Shown: in pieces, positions 1 through 8,783 of the stretch
Layout: the number at the start of each line of letters is the position of its first letter
How positions within the stretch are numbered: position 1 is the stretch's first letter
From: Alphaproteobacteria bacterium
GTDB lineage: Bacteria > Pseudomonadota > Alphaproteobacteria > DSM-16000 > Inquilinaceae
NCBI GenBank assembly: GCA_028284045.1
Contig: JANQSN010000040.1
Location: 62,001 to 126,000 of the forward strand
Length of the DNA: 64,000 nt
Direction of reading: 5' to 3'
Program-made: the position numbers and the translations under genes
The notes under the pieces: model-generated
Seen by the model: the letters and a program-made list of their open reading frames with translations, nothing else
Told to the model about the DNA's origin: nothing
Databases searched by the model: none

Positions 1-1
1 T

Positions 2-481
2 GCCGACGGCCTCGACATCACCATCGATTGCGTCGCCCAGCCGCCGTGGGAGCCGAACACCTGCCAGGTGATCGCGGAGATGCTGCGGCCGGCCGGCATC
101 AATCTGTCGGTGAACATCATGCCCGGCGGCACCTATTGGGACCGCTGGACCACCGCGCCGTTCGGCTTCACGTCCTGGACGCACCGTCCGCTGGGCGTGC
201 AGGTGCTCAACCTCGCCTACCGCACCGGCGAGGCGTGGAACGAAAGCTCCTACAGCAATCCGGAGTTCGACACCCTGCTGGACCGGGCCAACGGCATCTA
301 CGACGTCGACGAGCGGCGGGAGGTGATGGCGCAGCTCCAGCAGATCCTGCAGGACGACGCGGTGATCATTCAGCCGTTCTGGCGCTCGGAGTTCACGGCG
401 GTGGGGCCCGGCGTGCGCGAGTTCGCTCTGCACCCGGCCAACGAGATCCACATCAACAAGACCTGGCTGGAAACCGCGTGA
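2..481 (+). CDS. Peptide/nickel-type ABC transporter substrate-binding protein, C-terminal part
   Basis: The reading frame is open from the left edge and ends at TGA 479-481, showing the last 159 residues. This is the C-terminal lobe of an SBP_bac_5 (DppA/OppA-like) periplasmic binding protein: a 'AEMLRPAGINL' segment, then a 'YSNPEFDTLLDRA' segment followed by 'RREVMAQLQQILQDDA', typical of the family's end. It should bind a peptide, opine or similar ligand in the periplasm and pass it to the two permeases downstream. The start and signal peptide lie outside the window. A hairpin separates it from the permease genes, as is common in such operons. The ligand cannot be told from this fragment. 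Confidence 0.9.
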   Translation, partial: ADGLDITIDCVAQPPWEPNTCQVIAEMLRPAGINLSVNIMPGGTYWDRWTTAPFGFTSWTHRPLGVQVLNLAYRTGEAWNESSYSNPEFDTLLDRANGIYDVDERREVMAQLQQILQDDAVIIQPFWRSEFTAVGPGVREFALHPANEIHINKTWLETA

Positions 482-535
482 TCTGACTTGGGAGCGAGAG
501 AGGCGCGCCGTCCCATGAGACGGCCGCCCTCTTGC

Positions 536-565
536 GCACCCCGCCGGCGAACGCCGACGGGGTGC
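536..565 (+). terminator. Intercistronic stem-loop between binding-protein and permease genes
   Basis: GCACCCCG (536-543) pairs perfectly with CGGGGTGC (558-565); an inner CGGC/GCCG stem closes a 4-nt loop, giving about 12 bp with one mismatch. Only three Ts follow at once. With the permease genes continuing on the same strand, this looks like a partial terminator or mRNA-stabilising hairpin that raises binding-protein over permease expression, rather than an operon end. Confidence 0.6.
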
Positions 566-639
566 GGCCTTTGGCGGCGGCCGATCCGGGCGGCCGCCGA
601 TCGCGAGCGGACTCCTCCTTCTAGCCGCGGAGCCAGGTC

Positions 640-1572
640 ATGGTGATCTTTCTGGCCAAGCGCGCCGCCTTCATGCTGTTGACCATGCTGGCGGTCTCGA
701 TCCTCGTTTTCCTCCTGTTGGAGGTGAACGGGGAGTCGGTCGCGGTCAAGGTGCTGGGCCCCTATACGTCGGAGGAGCAGCGGCGCCTCTGGCTCGAAGC
801 CAACGGCTATTTCGAGCCCTGGTATGTCCGCTATTTCGGCTGGCTGGCCAATATGGCCTCCGGCGATTTCGGCGAGAGCCTGCGCTTCAAGGTGCCGGTG
901 GGCGACGTTCTATGGCCGCGGCTGCTGAACACCGCGATCCTCGGCGGCATGGTCTTCGCCATCATGGTCCCGCTGGCCTTGGTCTTGGGCGTGCTGGCCG
1001 GCATGCGCGAAGGATCGGCGCTCGACCGCACGATCACCGTCGGCGCCGTGGTGACGACCTCCATCCCGGAATTCGCCAGCTCGGTCCTGCTGGCCTTCAT
1101 CTTCGTCTTCTATCTGGCGTGGCTGCCCGGCACCAGCACGATGAGCGAAGGCTTCGACCTCTCGCAGATGGTGCTGCCGGTGATGGTGCTGGTGCTCTAC
1201 GGCTTCGGCTACATCGCCCGCATGATGCGCGCCTCGATGGCCGAGGTGATGCAGAGCGCCTACATCAAGACCGCCCGGCTGAAGGGACTGCCGGTGCAGC
1301 GGGTGATCCTGCGCCATGCGCTCCGCAACGCGCTGATCGCGCCCTTCACGGTGATCATCCTGCAGATCAACTGGCTGCTCTCGGGCGTGATCGTGGTGGA
1401 GTTCTACTTCGCCTACAACGGCTTCGGCCGCCTGTTGCTGGAGGCGTCGCTGAACCAGGACATCTACCTGATCCAGGCCTGCGCCATGGTCGCGGTGTTC
1501 GTGGCCGTCGGCACGCAGACGCTGGCCGATATCGGCTACACCTATCTCAACCCGCGCATCCGGTTCACCTGA
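640..1572 (+). CDS. ABC transporter permease, DppB/OppB type
   Basis: A 310-residue inner-membrane protein with an N-terminal transmembrane helix (about residues 8-28), a periplasmic segment, then a five-helix BPD_transp_1 core. The EAA-like coupling loop reads 'AYIKTARLKGLP...RHALRNAL' at about 205-232. Length and order are usual for the DppB subunit, which pairs with the DppC-type permease downstream to form the peptide-importer channel. The ATG at 640 gives the expected short cytoplasmic N-terminus. It lies 28 bp before the next gene. Substrate unknown. Confidence 0.93.
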   Translation: MVIFLAKRAAFMLLTMLAVSILVFLLLEVNGESVAVKVLGPYTSEEQRRLWLEANGYFEPWYVRYFGWLANMASGDFGESLRFKVPVGDVLWPRLLNTAILGGMVFAIMVPLALVLGVLAGMREGSALDRTITVGAVVTTSIPEFASSVLLAFIFVFYLAWLPGTSTMSEGFDLSQMVLPVMVLVLYGFGYIARMMRASMAEVMQSAYIKTARLKGLPVQRVILRHALRNALIAPFTVIILQINWLLSGVIVVEFYFAYNGFGRLLLEASLNQDIYLIQACAMVAVFVAVGTQTLADIGYTYLNPRIRFT

Positions 1573-1600
1573 TCGAGCGCCACGGCGGAGGACAGAAGCC

Positions 1601-2491
1601 ATGACCGATCGGACCGTGGACGCGCCGGCGCCGCGACGCCAGAGCCCCCTGATCGGCGCGCTGAAGGCGGCGCTGCTGCTGCGCGAGAGCATCGTCGGCA
1701 CGGTCGGTGCGCTGATCATCCTGTTCTGGGTGTTCGTCGCCCTGTTCGCCGGGCTGCTGGCGCCCTACGACCCGATCGCGCAGATGACGCCGTTCCAGGC
1801 GCCCTTCGCCACCGACGCCGACGGCAACTTCTTCCTCTTGGGCACCGACCATCTCGGCCGGGACGTGCTGTCGCGCATCATCTTCGGGGCGCAGCGCGTG
1901 CTGATCTATGCGCCGCTGGCCACCTTCTCCGCCTATGCCGTCGGCATCGTCATGGGGCTGCTGGCCGGCTACAAGCGCGGCTGGGTCGACGATGTGTTGA
2001 GCCGGGTTAGCGACATCATCCTGTCGTTCCCCATCCTGGTGCTCTACGTCGTCATCATCACCACCTTCGGCGCCTCGGCGATCAACATCGTGCTGGCGGT
2101 CACCTTCGCCAGCGGCCCCGGCATCATGCGTATCGTGCGCGGCCTGGTGCTCGACCTGCGCAACCGCGACTACGTGGCCGCCGCCCAGACCCGCGGCGAG
2201 AGCATGTGGTACATCATGTTCGTGGAGATCCTGCCCAACGCCCGCGGGCCGCTGATCGTCGATGCCTGCCTGCGGCTGGGCTACACCACCATCACCATCG
2301 GCGTCTTGGGCTTCCTCGGCCTCGGGCTGCCGCCGCCGCAGCCGGACTGGGGCGGCATGATCAACGAGACCCGCGCGATGGCGACCTTCGCGCCGCATAT
2401 GACGGTGTTCCCGTGCATCGCGATCTCGTCGCTGGTGCTCGGCCTCAATCTGCTGGCCGACGGGATGCGCGAAGTGTCGTTGAGGGACTGA
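1601..2491 (+). CDS. ABC transporter permease, DppC/OppC type
   Basis: A 296-residue second permease of the peptide-type importer. It has an N-terminal helix near residues 30-55, a periplasmic 'LGTDHLGRDVLSRIIFGAQ' segment diagnostic of the DppC family, and a coupling loop 'DYVAAAQTRGES...EILPNARGPL' near 190-218. It sits between the DppB-type gene (28-bp gap, with a GGAGG-like site before the ATG) and the ATPase gene (37-bp gap), so the three are one transcription unit. Confidence 0.94.
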   Translation: MTDRTVDAPAPRRQSPLIGALKAALLLRESIVGTVGALIILFWVFVALFAGLLAPYDPIAQMTPFQAPFATDADGNFFLLGTDHLGRDVLSRIIFGAQRVLIYAPLATFSAYAVGIVMGLLAGYKRGWVDDVLSRVSDIILSFPILVLYVVIITTFGASAINIVLAVTFASGPGIMRIVRGLVLDLRNRDYVAAAQTRGESMWYIMFVEILPNARGPLIVDACLRLGYTTITIGVLGFLGLGLPPPQPDWGGMINETRAMATFAPHMTVFPCIAISSLVLGLNLLADGMREVSLRD

Positions 2492-2528
2492 CCGCGGCCG
2501 ACCGGGCCGCCGGGAGAGGGGGAGAGGC

Positions 2529-4643
2529 ATGACGCTGGACATGGCCAAGCGGGACACCGTCTCGCCGGACAACCGTCCGCCGGTTCTCGAAATCGAGGAC
2601 CTGAACCTGTCCTACTTCACCCGCGCCGGCGAGATCCCCGCGGTCATCGACTTCTCCCTGACCGTCCGGCAGGGCGAGGCGGTCGGCCTGGTGGGCGAGA
2701 GCGGCTGCGGCAAGTCCACCGTCGCCAACGCGATCATGCGCTATCTCGGCCACAACGGCCGGATCGTCGGCGGCACCGTGAAGTTCAAGGGCCGCGACAT
2801 GGCGACCCTGTCGGAGGAGGAGCTTCGCCAGCTCCGCGGCTCGGAGATCGCCATGGTCTACCAGGAGCCCATGGCCGCCCTGAACCCGAGCCTGACCATC
2901 GAGACCCAGCTCTGCGAGGTGCCGCTCTACCACGAGCCCGGCTGCACGCCGGAGATGGCGTATCGGCGGGCGCTGGACATGCTGGCCGCGGTGAAGCTGC
3001 CGGATCCGGAGCGGGTGTTGCGCGCCTATCCCCACCAGATCTCCGGCGGCCAGCAGCAACGGGTGGTGATCGCCATGGCGTTGTTGAGCGAGCCGGCGCT
3101 CTTGCTGCTGGACGAGCCGACCACGGCGCTGGACGTCACGGTGGAGGCCGGCATCGTCGAGCTGATCGCCGAGCTGTCGGAACGCTTCGGCACGTCGATC
3201 CTCTATATCAGCCACAATCTCGGCCTGATCCTGGAGACCTGCGACCGGGTCTGCGTGATGTATTCCGGCGAGGTGCATGAGGAGGGGACGGTTAGCGAGC
3301 TGTTCGAGAACCCGCGCCATCCCTATACCCGCGGGCTGTTCGGCTGCATCCCGACCCCGGGGACCGACAAGAATGCCCGGCCGCTGACCCCGATCCGCGG
3401 CCAGCTTCCCTTGCCGCACGAACGCCCCGACGGCTGCAATTTCGGCCCGCGCTGCGACCATTTCGACGCGGCGTCGTGCGGCGGCGGGATGATCCAGATG
3501 CGCGACGTCAACCCGGCGACCGGCCATCGCGCGCGCTGCTCGCGCTGGCAGGAGATCGATTGGTCGGTCGACACCGTCGCGGCGGATGCCCGCCCGCCCC
3601 AGGCGATCGGCGACGTCGTGCTGAAGAGCGGGGAGATGCAGAAGTACTACCCGATCTTCGACCGTTCGCTGGCGGCGCTGATCCGGGGCCGGTCGGTCCG
3701 CTATGTGAAGGCGAACGAGAGCCTCAGCTTCGAGGCGCGCGAGGGCCAGACGGTGGCCATCGTCGGCGAGAGCGGCTGCGGCAAGTCGACCTTCGCGAAG
3801 GTGCTGATGGGGCTGGAGACGGCGACCGGCGGCGAGCTGTCGTTCAACGATGTCGACATTTCCGAACTGCCGGTGCAGCGGCGCACGCCCCAGCAGCTCG
3901 GCTCGCTGCAGATGGTCTTTCAGAACCCCAACGACACGCTCAATCCCAGCATGTCGGTGGGCGGCCAGATCGCCCGGGTGATCCGCAAGTTCAACGTCGA
4001 GAGCGATCCGGTGAAGATCGAGGAGCGGGTGCTACGCCTGCTCGACCTCGTAAAGCTGCCCCGCGACTTCGCCCGCCGCCGGCCGCGCCAGCTTTCCGGC
4101 GGGCAGAAGCAGCGCATCGGCATCGCCCGGGCCTTCGCCGGCAATCCGGCGATGGTGGTGGCGGACGAGCCGGTCTCGGCCTTGGACGTGTCGGTGCAGG
4201 CGGCGGTGACCGGCCTGTTGATGGACATCCAGCGGGAGTTCGGCACGACGCTGCTGTTCATCAGCCACGACCTCGGCGTCGTGCGTTATCTCGCCGACCG
4301 GGTCGTCGTCATGTATCTCGGCCGTATCATGGAGCAGGGCGCGACGGATCAGGTCTTCTCACCGCCCTACCACCCCTATACAGAAGCGCTATTGTCTGCC
4401 GTGCCGATTGCCGATACCCGCGTCGAAAAGAAGCGGATCATTCTGGAAGGTCAGCTCCCCAGCGTCCTCAATCCGCCCAAAGGTTGTCCTTTTCACACCC
4501 GATGTCACCGCAAAATCGGCGCAATTTGCGAGGAAGAAACACCACCGAATGCGGTTGATTCGGAGGGGCACACAATCTTTTGTCATATACCTATGGCGGA
4601 GTTGCGCTCCGTTGAACCGGTGATCAAGACTGCCGCCGAATAG
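2529..4643 (+). CDS. ABC transporter ATP-binding protein with two fused nucleotide-binding domains (DppD-DppF type)
   Basis: 704 residues, twice the length of a single peptide-transporter ATPase. Domain 1: Walker A 'GESGCGKST' at about 56-64, signature 'SGGQQQR' near 172, Walker B 'LLLLDEPTTALD' near 195, oligopeptide C-terminal extension 'HPYTRGLFGCIP' near 263. Domain 2 repeats the order: Walker A near 412, 'SGGQKQR' near 522, 'VVADEPVSALD' near 540, 'HPYTEALLSAVP' near 614. One polypeptide therefore supplies both ATP sites. A purine-rich GGGAGAGGGGGAGAGG lies just before the ATG. Such D-F fusions (also seen in GsiA and YejF) are known; this is the last gene of the operon. Confidence 0.95.
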   Translation: MTLDMAKRDTVSPDNRPPVLEIEDLNLSYFTRAGEIPAVIDFSLTVRQGEAVGLVGESGCGKSTVANAIMRYLGHNGRIVGGTVKFKGRDMATLSEEELRQLRGSEIAMVYQEPMAALNPSLTIETQLCEVPLYHEPGCTPEMAYRRALDMLAAVKLPDPERVLRAYPHQISGGQQQRVVIAMALLSEPALLLLDEPTTALDVTVEAGIVELIAELSERFGTSILYISHNLGLILETCDRVCVMYSGEVHEEGTVSELFENPRHPYTRGLFGCIPTPGTDKNARPLTPIRGQLPLPHERPDGCNFGPRCDHFDAASCGGGMIQMRDVNPATGHRARCSRWQEIDWSVDTVAADARPPQAIGDVVLKSGEMQKYYPIFDRSLAALIRGRSVRYVKANESLSFEAREGQTVAIVGESGCGKSTFAKVLMGLETATGGELSFNDVDISELPVQRRTPQQLGSLQMVFQNPNDTLNPSMSVGGQIARVIRKFNVESDPVKIEERVLRLLDLVKLPRDFARRRPRQLSGGQKQRIGIARAFAGNPAMVVADEPVSALDVSVQAAVTGLLMDIQREFGTTLLFISHDLGVVRYLADRVVVMYLGRIMEQGATDQVFSPPYHPYTEALLSAVPIADTRVEKKRIILEGQLPSVLNPPKGCPFHTRCHRKIGAICEEETPPNAVDSEGHTIFCHIPMAELRSVEPVIKTAAE

Positions 4644-4669
4644 AGGTGGCCAAGACGGCCGACTGCCGA

Positions 4670-4716
4670 GGGTGGCGGCGGCCGTGACCGGTGCTTGCGG
4701 ATGGCCGCCGCCACCC
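4670..4716 (+). terminator. Large hairpin after the peptide ABC operon
   Basis: A perfect 14-bp inverted repeat, 4670-4683 against 4703-4716 (core GGTGGCGGCGGCC), with a 19-nt loop, lies 26 bp after the ATPase stop. No T-tract follows, so a classical Rho-independent terminator is not proven, but its size and place fit the operon end. Confidence 0.65.
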
Positions 4717-4862
4717 CCCTGGCGGCAAGTCGATGGATCCGCATGACCGACACGACGCCCGTTGCTCTTGCCGGGCGGTCGTCTGACCACTTCTGTTTTC
4801 GTGAGCGCCCCGCCGCGGCCCAACGCCGATGCGGCACTGAAGATAAGGAGTTCCCTGTCATT

Positions 4863-5336
4863 ATGGCTGTTGCAGCAGAACCGCGCCGCCGGCGGCGCAA
4901 GACCATCGCCGAAGACGGGCCGGATCCCGTCGACGTCTATGTCGGGCAGCGCCTGCGCCAGCGCCGCACCCTGCTCGGCATGAGCCAGGAGAAGCTGGCT
5001 CAGACCTTCGGCGTCAGCTTCCAGCAGGTGCAGAAATACGAGCGCGGAGCGAACCGAATCAGCGCCAGCCGCCTGCATTTGCTGACCCAGATCCTCGACG
5101 TGCCGGTGACGTACTTCTTCGACGGTCTGCCCAGCAGCGCCGACGAGGTGCCGTTCTCGTCGCTGCCGCCGTCGCCGGAGATGCCGGACACGGACCGGGT
5201 GGCGAGCCGCGAGACGCTCGAACTGGTGCGGGCGTACTACCGCATTCCCAGCCAGTCGGTGCGCAAGCGTCTGGTCGACCTGGCCCGCGCCCTGGGCCGG
5301 GACGAGGACGGCGACGGCGACATCGTCGAGCATTGA
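4863..5336 (+). CDS. XRE-family HTH transcriptional regulator
   Basis: 157 residues. A lambda-repressor-type HTH spans about residues 26-80 ('RLRQRRTLLGMSQEKLAQTFGVSFQQVQKYERGANRI', given here in part only as far as MSQEKL and QQVQKYERG matter), followed by 'LDVPVTYFFDG' and a C-terminal region ending in 'RKRLVDLARALG'. This architecture is very common in alphaproteobacteria. The ATG at 4863 follows AAGGAG (4844-4849); the frame stays open upstream to 4695, but that part has no family similarity. The gene is alone between the ABC hairpin and a terminator shared with the facing phnF. Target unknown. Confidence 0.85.
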   Translation: MAVAAEPRRRRRKTIAEDGPDPVDVYVGQRLRQRRTLLGMSQEKLAQTFGVSFQQVQKYERGANRISASRLHLLTQILDVPVTYFFDGLPSSADEVPFSSLPPSPEMPDTDRVASRETLELVRAYYRIPSQSVRKRLVDLARALGRDEDGDGDIVEH

Positions 5337-5342
5337 GGGTAG

Positions 5343-5365
5343 CGGCCGGGCCGATTGCCCGGCCG
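5343..5365. terminator. Terminator-like hairpin between convergent XRE and phnF genes
   Basis: CGGCCGGGC (5343-5351), 5-nt loop, GCCCGGCCG (5357-5365): a perfect 9-bp stem 7 bp past the XRE stop. It could end transcription in either direction. The T-tract is poor. Confidence 0.6.
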
Positions 5366-5502
5366 AGACGCGGCCGCCCGGCGAGAATCCCGGGACGGTC
5401 AGCGATCTTGAGAGGTCGATCCGGCAGAGGGGCTGACCCCCCGATCGGCCGTTGGCGGTGTCTTTGCCCGGGGCGTGCGCAAGGGCCGCCGGCGACAGAC
5501 GC

Positions 5503-6312
5503 CTACAACTCCACGACGAGCTGAACGCGGTCGCTGGCGAAGCGGGAGAGCCCGTACTCCACCGGTGTGCCGTCCGGCGCGACATTGATCGCCTCGGTCA
5601 CCAGCACCGGCCGCGTCTTGGGCTGATGCAGGTAGCGGGCGTCTTCCGGAGAGGGCAGGCGGGCCGTCACCCGTGTGCTTCGCCGCTCGAAGTCTCGGAT
5701 GCCGTAGTGCGCCAGGGCGGCGGTGATCGACCCCTGCTCGGCGAAGACCTCGGCGATGCCGGCGAAGCGCGCGGCCTCGAAATAGTGCGAGGTTACGCAC
5801 AGCCGCTGCCCGTCCGACTCGCCGACTGTCTCCAGGACCACCACCGTATCGCCGAGGCGCAGGTTCAGCGCGGCTGCCACGGTCTGATCGGCCGGCGCCT
5901 CCACCGACCGCAGCAGCCGGCCGCGGCCGCTGCGCTGCTGGCGGCTGAGAATCTCGCCGAACCGCACCCGCCGGCCCAGCGCATAGTCCACCACATTCTC
6001 CTGCAGAAAGCTGCCGCGGCCCTGCTCGATGCGGATCAGGCCGCGATCCTGCAGCCCGCCCAGCGCCCGGCGCACGGTGTGGCGGTTGACCCCGAACCGG
6101 CGGACCAGGTCGTGCTCCGTCGGCATGCGCCCGTCTGCGGCGATCGTCCCGGCCACGATGTCCTGCTCCAGGACGCTTTCGATCTGGCGCCATAGGGCGA
6201 CGCCGCGCCCGCGCTCCAGCGCGCCGGCCGGCGCATCGTCGGCGGCGGCCGCGGCATCGGTCTGCGTCAAGTGCGGCGCGGGGTCGGCGGCTGTCACAAA
6301 AGAATCACGCAT
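5503..6312 (-). CDS. phnF: GntR/HutC-family regulator of phosphonate utilisation, PhnF
   Basis: 269 residues. The winged helix lies at about 40-105 ('LWRQIESVLEQDI', 'LVRRFGVNRHTVRRAL', 'IEQGRGSFL') and the UTRA effector domain at about 125-265, ending 'EYGLSRFASDRVQLVVEL'. It is divergent from phnG with 147 bp between, the usual place for PhnF, which represses C-P lyase genes. The ATG at 6312 is preferred; an open frame continues far upstream but is antisense to phnG/phnH and unlike any family. Two TAGACCTTT repeats between the genes are likely operator half-sites. Confidence 0.92.
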   Translation of the reverse strand: MRDSFVTAADPAPHLTQTDAAAAADDAPAGALERGRGVALWRQIESVLEQDIVAGTIAADGRMPTEHDLVRRFGVNRHTVRRALGGLQDRGLIRIEQGRGSFLQENVVDYALGRRVRFGEILSRQQRSGRGRLLRSVEAPADQTVAAALNLRLGDTVVVLETVGESDGQRLCVTSHYFEAARFAGIAEVFAEQGSITAALAHYGIRDFERRSTRVTARLPSPEDARYLHQPKTRPVLVTEAINVAPDGTPVEYGLSRFASDRVQLVVEL

Positions 6313-6378
6313 GGCGGAGGCGACGACCGATTGGCGAGCGGGAGGGAATGCGATACGGTCCCACGCAGTGATATGGTT

Positions 6379-6400
6379 GTCTAGACCTTTATAGACCTTT
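6379..6400. promoter_or_regulatory. Putative PhnF operator
   Basis: The phnF-phnG spacer holds the palindrome GTCTAGAC (6379-6386) and a direct repeat TAGACCTTT at 6382-6390 and 6392-6400, exactly one helical turn (10 bp) apart. The TAGACC core resembles the known HutC-type PhnF site with a TAGACCA half-site (recalled from mycobacterial PhnF). Its place favours control of both divergent promoters. Confidence 0.6.
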
Positions 6401-6459
6401 CCGTGATGGTGTCCCTGCCGGCCATCGCCGGTCCCCCGAACCGAGGCCCCGCCGCCGCC

Positions 6460-6963
6460 ATGGCGCAAGACGCTGCCGAAACGGCCCCGAACGCCGACGA
6501 TGCCGAGGCCGGCGCCGACGGTACGGCCGCGCGCCGGCAGTGGATGGCGGTGCTCGCGCGGGCCAGCCGGCCGACGCTCGATCGTGGTCTGGCCGCCGTG
6601 GCCCAGCGTCGCAACCTGCCGGCCTACCAGGCCGTGCGGCCCCCGGAGACCGGGTTGGTGGCGGTGGAGGGGCGGACCGGCGGCACCGGCGCGCGCTTCA
6701 TTCTGGGCGAGCTGGTGGTGACGCGCTGTTCGGTGGCGGTGAGCGATCGGCTCGGCGTCGCCTATGTCGCCGGGCGCGACCGGCAGCGGGCGGAACTGGC
6801 CGCGCTGTGTGACGCGCTGTTGCAGGACCCGGACTGGCATGGCGACGTCAACCGCCACATCGTCGAGCCCGAGGCGGCGCGCCTCGCGGCGGAGCGGGCG
6901 ACGGCGGCGCGGCGTACAGCGGCCACCAAGGTCGATTTCACGACGCTGGTGCGTGGGAGCTGA
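6460..6963 (+). CDS. phnG: C-P lyase core subunit PhnG
   Basis: 167 residues, first gene of the C-P lyase operon. PhnG-type features: 'RQWMAVLARA' near the start, 'PETGLVAVEGRTGGTGARFILGE' in the middle split around residue 65-85, and 'TRCSVAVSDRLGVAYVAGRD' after it. PhnG, H, I and J form the core complex that makes ribose 1-phosphonate 5-triphosphate and then breaks the C-P bond. The frame opens at 6403, but that ATG would touch the operator, and family length (about 150) favours 6460. No strong Shine-Dalgarno is seen for either start. phnH follows after 4 bp. Confidence 0.9.
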   Translation: MAQDAAETAPNADDAEAGADGTAARRQWMAVLARASRPTLDRGLAAVAQRRNLPAYQAVRPPETGLVAVEGRTGGTGARFILGELVVTRCSVAVSDRLGVAYVAGRDRQRAELAALCDALLQDPDWHGDVNRHIVEPEAARLAAERATAARRTAATKVDFTTLVRGS

Positions 6964-6967
6964 CGTC

Positions 6968-7603
6968 ATGGATGCCTCCCAGCCGGCTGCCCCCTCCACC
7001 GCGGTGCTGCGTGCGCCGGTGCCGGGCGCCGGGTTCGCCGATCCGGTGATCGACGCCCAACGGGTGTTCCGCGCGGTCCTGGGCGCGATGGCCGAGCCCG
7101 GGGTCCCCGTGCCGCTGGATCCCGGCGCGGGCGTCGACCCGCCGGCCCCGCTCGGCCGGGGCGCCGCCGCCGTCCTGCTGACCTTGGCCGACCGCGACAC
7201 CCCGGTCTGGCGCGACCCGGCCGCGGGCGACGATGTCAGGAACTATCTGCGCTTTCATGCCGGCATCCCCAGCGATGCGGCCCCGGCGGACGCGGTCTTC
7301 GCCTTCGTTGCCGATGGGCGGCAGCCGCCGCCGCTCGACCGTTTCGCCCTGGGCACGGCGGAGCAGCCGGACCGGTCGACCACCCTGATCATCCAGACCG
7401 ACGGGCTGGGCCACGGGCCGGCGCGCGACCTCGAAGGACCGGGCATCCAGGGCCGGATCGGCTTGCGGCTGGACGGGCTGGCCGATGCGGTGTGGCAGCG
7501 CCTGGCGGCGCAGCGTCCGGCCTTCCCCCTCGGCGTCGACGTCCTGGTGGTGGCCGGTGGGTCGGTGATCGGCCTGCCGCGCAGCATCCATCTGGTCGGG
7601 TAG
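6968..7603 (+). CDS. phnH: C-P lyase core subunit PhnH
   Basis: 211 residues. PhnH signature segments include 'FADPVIDAQRVFRAVLGAMAEPG' (residues about 20-42; cited in part), 'LLTLADRDTPVW', and 'GPGIQG' late in the protein. PhnH is a core-complex subunit related to PLP-dependent transferase folds but without the cofactor. It lies 4 bp after phnG and 19 bp before phnI, all in one operon. Confidence 0.92.
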   Translation: MDASQPAAPSTAVLRAPVPGAGFADPVIDAQRVFRAVLGAMAEPGVPVPLDPGAGVDPPAPLGRGAAAVLLTLADRDTPVWRDPAAGDDVRNYLRFHAGIPSDAAPADAVFAFVADGRQPPPLDRFALGTAEQPDRSTTLIIQTDGLGHGPARDLEGPGIQGRIGLRLDGLADAVWQRLAAQRPAFPLGVDVLVVAGGSVIGLPRSIHLVG

Positions 7604-7622
7604 CGGGGAGGGCGGACGGCAC

Positions 7623-8783
7623 ATGTATGTCGCGGCCAAGGGCGGCGAGGCGGCAATCGCGCAGTCGCAGCGGCTGACCGGCTGGCGCCGCCGCGGCGAC
7701 GCGGAGGATGCGGAGAACCCCGCGCTGACGCCGACCCAGATCGACCAGCAATTGGGGTTGGCCGTCGATCGGGTGATGACCGAATCCGCGGTGCACGACC
7801 GCGCGCTGGCCGCGCTGGCGATCAAGCAGGCGCGCGGCGACCTGATGGAGGCGATCTTCCTCGTGCGCGCCTTCCGGACGACGCTGGCACGACTCGGTGC
7901 CGCGCGGCCCATCGACACCGGCACCATGGCGGTGCGGCGGCGGATATCGGCGACCTTCAAGGACCTGCCGGGCGGTCAGGTGCTGGGCACAACCTTCGAC
8001 TACTCCCACCGGCTGATCGATTTCGCCCTGGCCGCGGAACGCGACGGCGACGCCCCGCCGGCCCCGGTGGAGGCCGAGACGTCTGCCGCCGCCGCGATGC
8101 CGCGGGTCACCGACATCCTGGGCGCGGAGGCACTGATCGAACCAGCGGACCCCGCGCCCGGCGACCCGGCCCCCGGCGACCTGACCCGCGAGCCGCCAAC
8201 GGTGCCCTACGGCCGCGACGTCGTCCTGCAGGCGCTGGTGCGCGGCGACGAGGGGTTCCTGGTCGGCCTCGCCTATTCCACCCAACGCGGCTTCGGCCGC
8301 AACCACCCCTTCGCCGGCGAGATTCGTATGGGCGAGGTGGCCGTGGAGTTGGTGCCGGACGAGTTGGATTTTCCGGTGTCCATCGCCGACATCACGGTGA
8401 CGGAGTGCCAGACCGTCAACCAGTTCGCCGAGCCGGCCGGCGAACCGCCCGATCCGGCGATGCCCGGACCGGAGGCGGCGGCAGGCCCGCGCTTCACCCG
8501 CGGCTACGGCCTGACCTTCGGGGAGGCGGAGCGCAAGGCGCTGGCGATGGCGCTGGTCGACCGGGCGTTGCGCGCGGAAGCGCTGGGCGAGGCCGTCGGC
8601 GCCCCGGCCCAGGACGCCGAATTCGTCGTCGCCCACAGCGACTCCGTCGAGGCGTCGGGTTTCCTGCAGCACCTGAAGCTGCCCCACTACGTGGATTTCC
8701 AGGCGGAACTGGACCTATTGCGCGGCCTGCGCCGGCAGTCGGCCCCAGCCGACACCGCTAAGGCTGCGGGGGGCGGATCGTGA
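7623..8783 (+). CDS. phnI: C-P lyase core subunit PhnI (nucleosidase component)
   Basis: 386 residues, slightly longer than the roughly 355-residue E. coli PhnI. Begins 'MYVAAKGGEAAIAQS', typical of the family, and ends with the conserved 'VSHSDSVEASGFLQHLKLPHYVDFQ'-type region (here 'AHSDSVEASGFLQHLKLPHY'). PhnI, with PhnG, H and L, displaces adenine from MgATP with phosphonate. An Ala/Pro/Asp-rich insert at about 175-190 explains the extra length. Its stop overlaps the phnJ GTG start by 4 bases (GTGA). Confidence 0.93.
   Translation: MYVAAKGGEAAIAQSQRLTGWRRRGDAEDAENPALTPTQIDQQLGLAVDRVMTESAVHDRALAALAIKQARGDLMEAIFLVRAFRTTLARLGAARPIDTGTMAVRRRISATFKDLPGGQVLGTTFDYSHRLIDFALAAERDGDAPPAPVEAETSAAAAMPRVTDILGAEALIEPADPAPGDPAPGDLTREPPTVPYGRDVVLQALVRGDEGFLVGLAYSTQRGFGRNHPFAGEIRMGEVAVELVPDELDFPVSIADITVTECQTVNQFAEPAGEPPDPAMPGPEAAAGPRFTRGYGLTFGEAERKALAMALVDRALRAEALGEAVGAPAQDAEFVVAHSDSVEASGFLQHLKLPHYVDFQAELDLLRGLRRQSAPADTAKAAGGGS

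Noticed and set aside
4695..4862. An N-terminal extension of the XRE regulator
   Set aside because: It begins within the terminator-like hairpin of the ABC operon, and AAGGAG precedes the later ATG.
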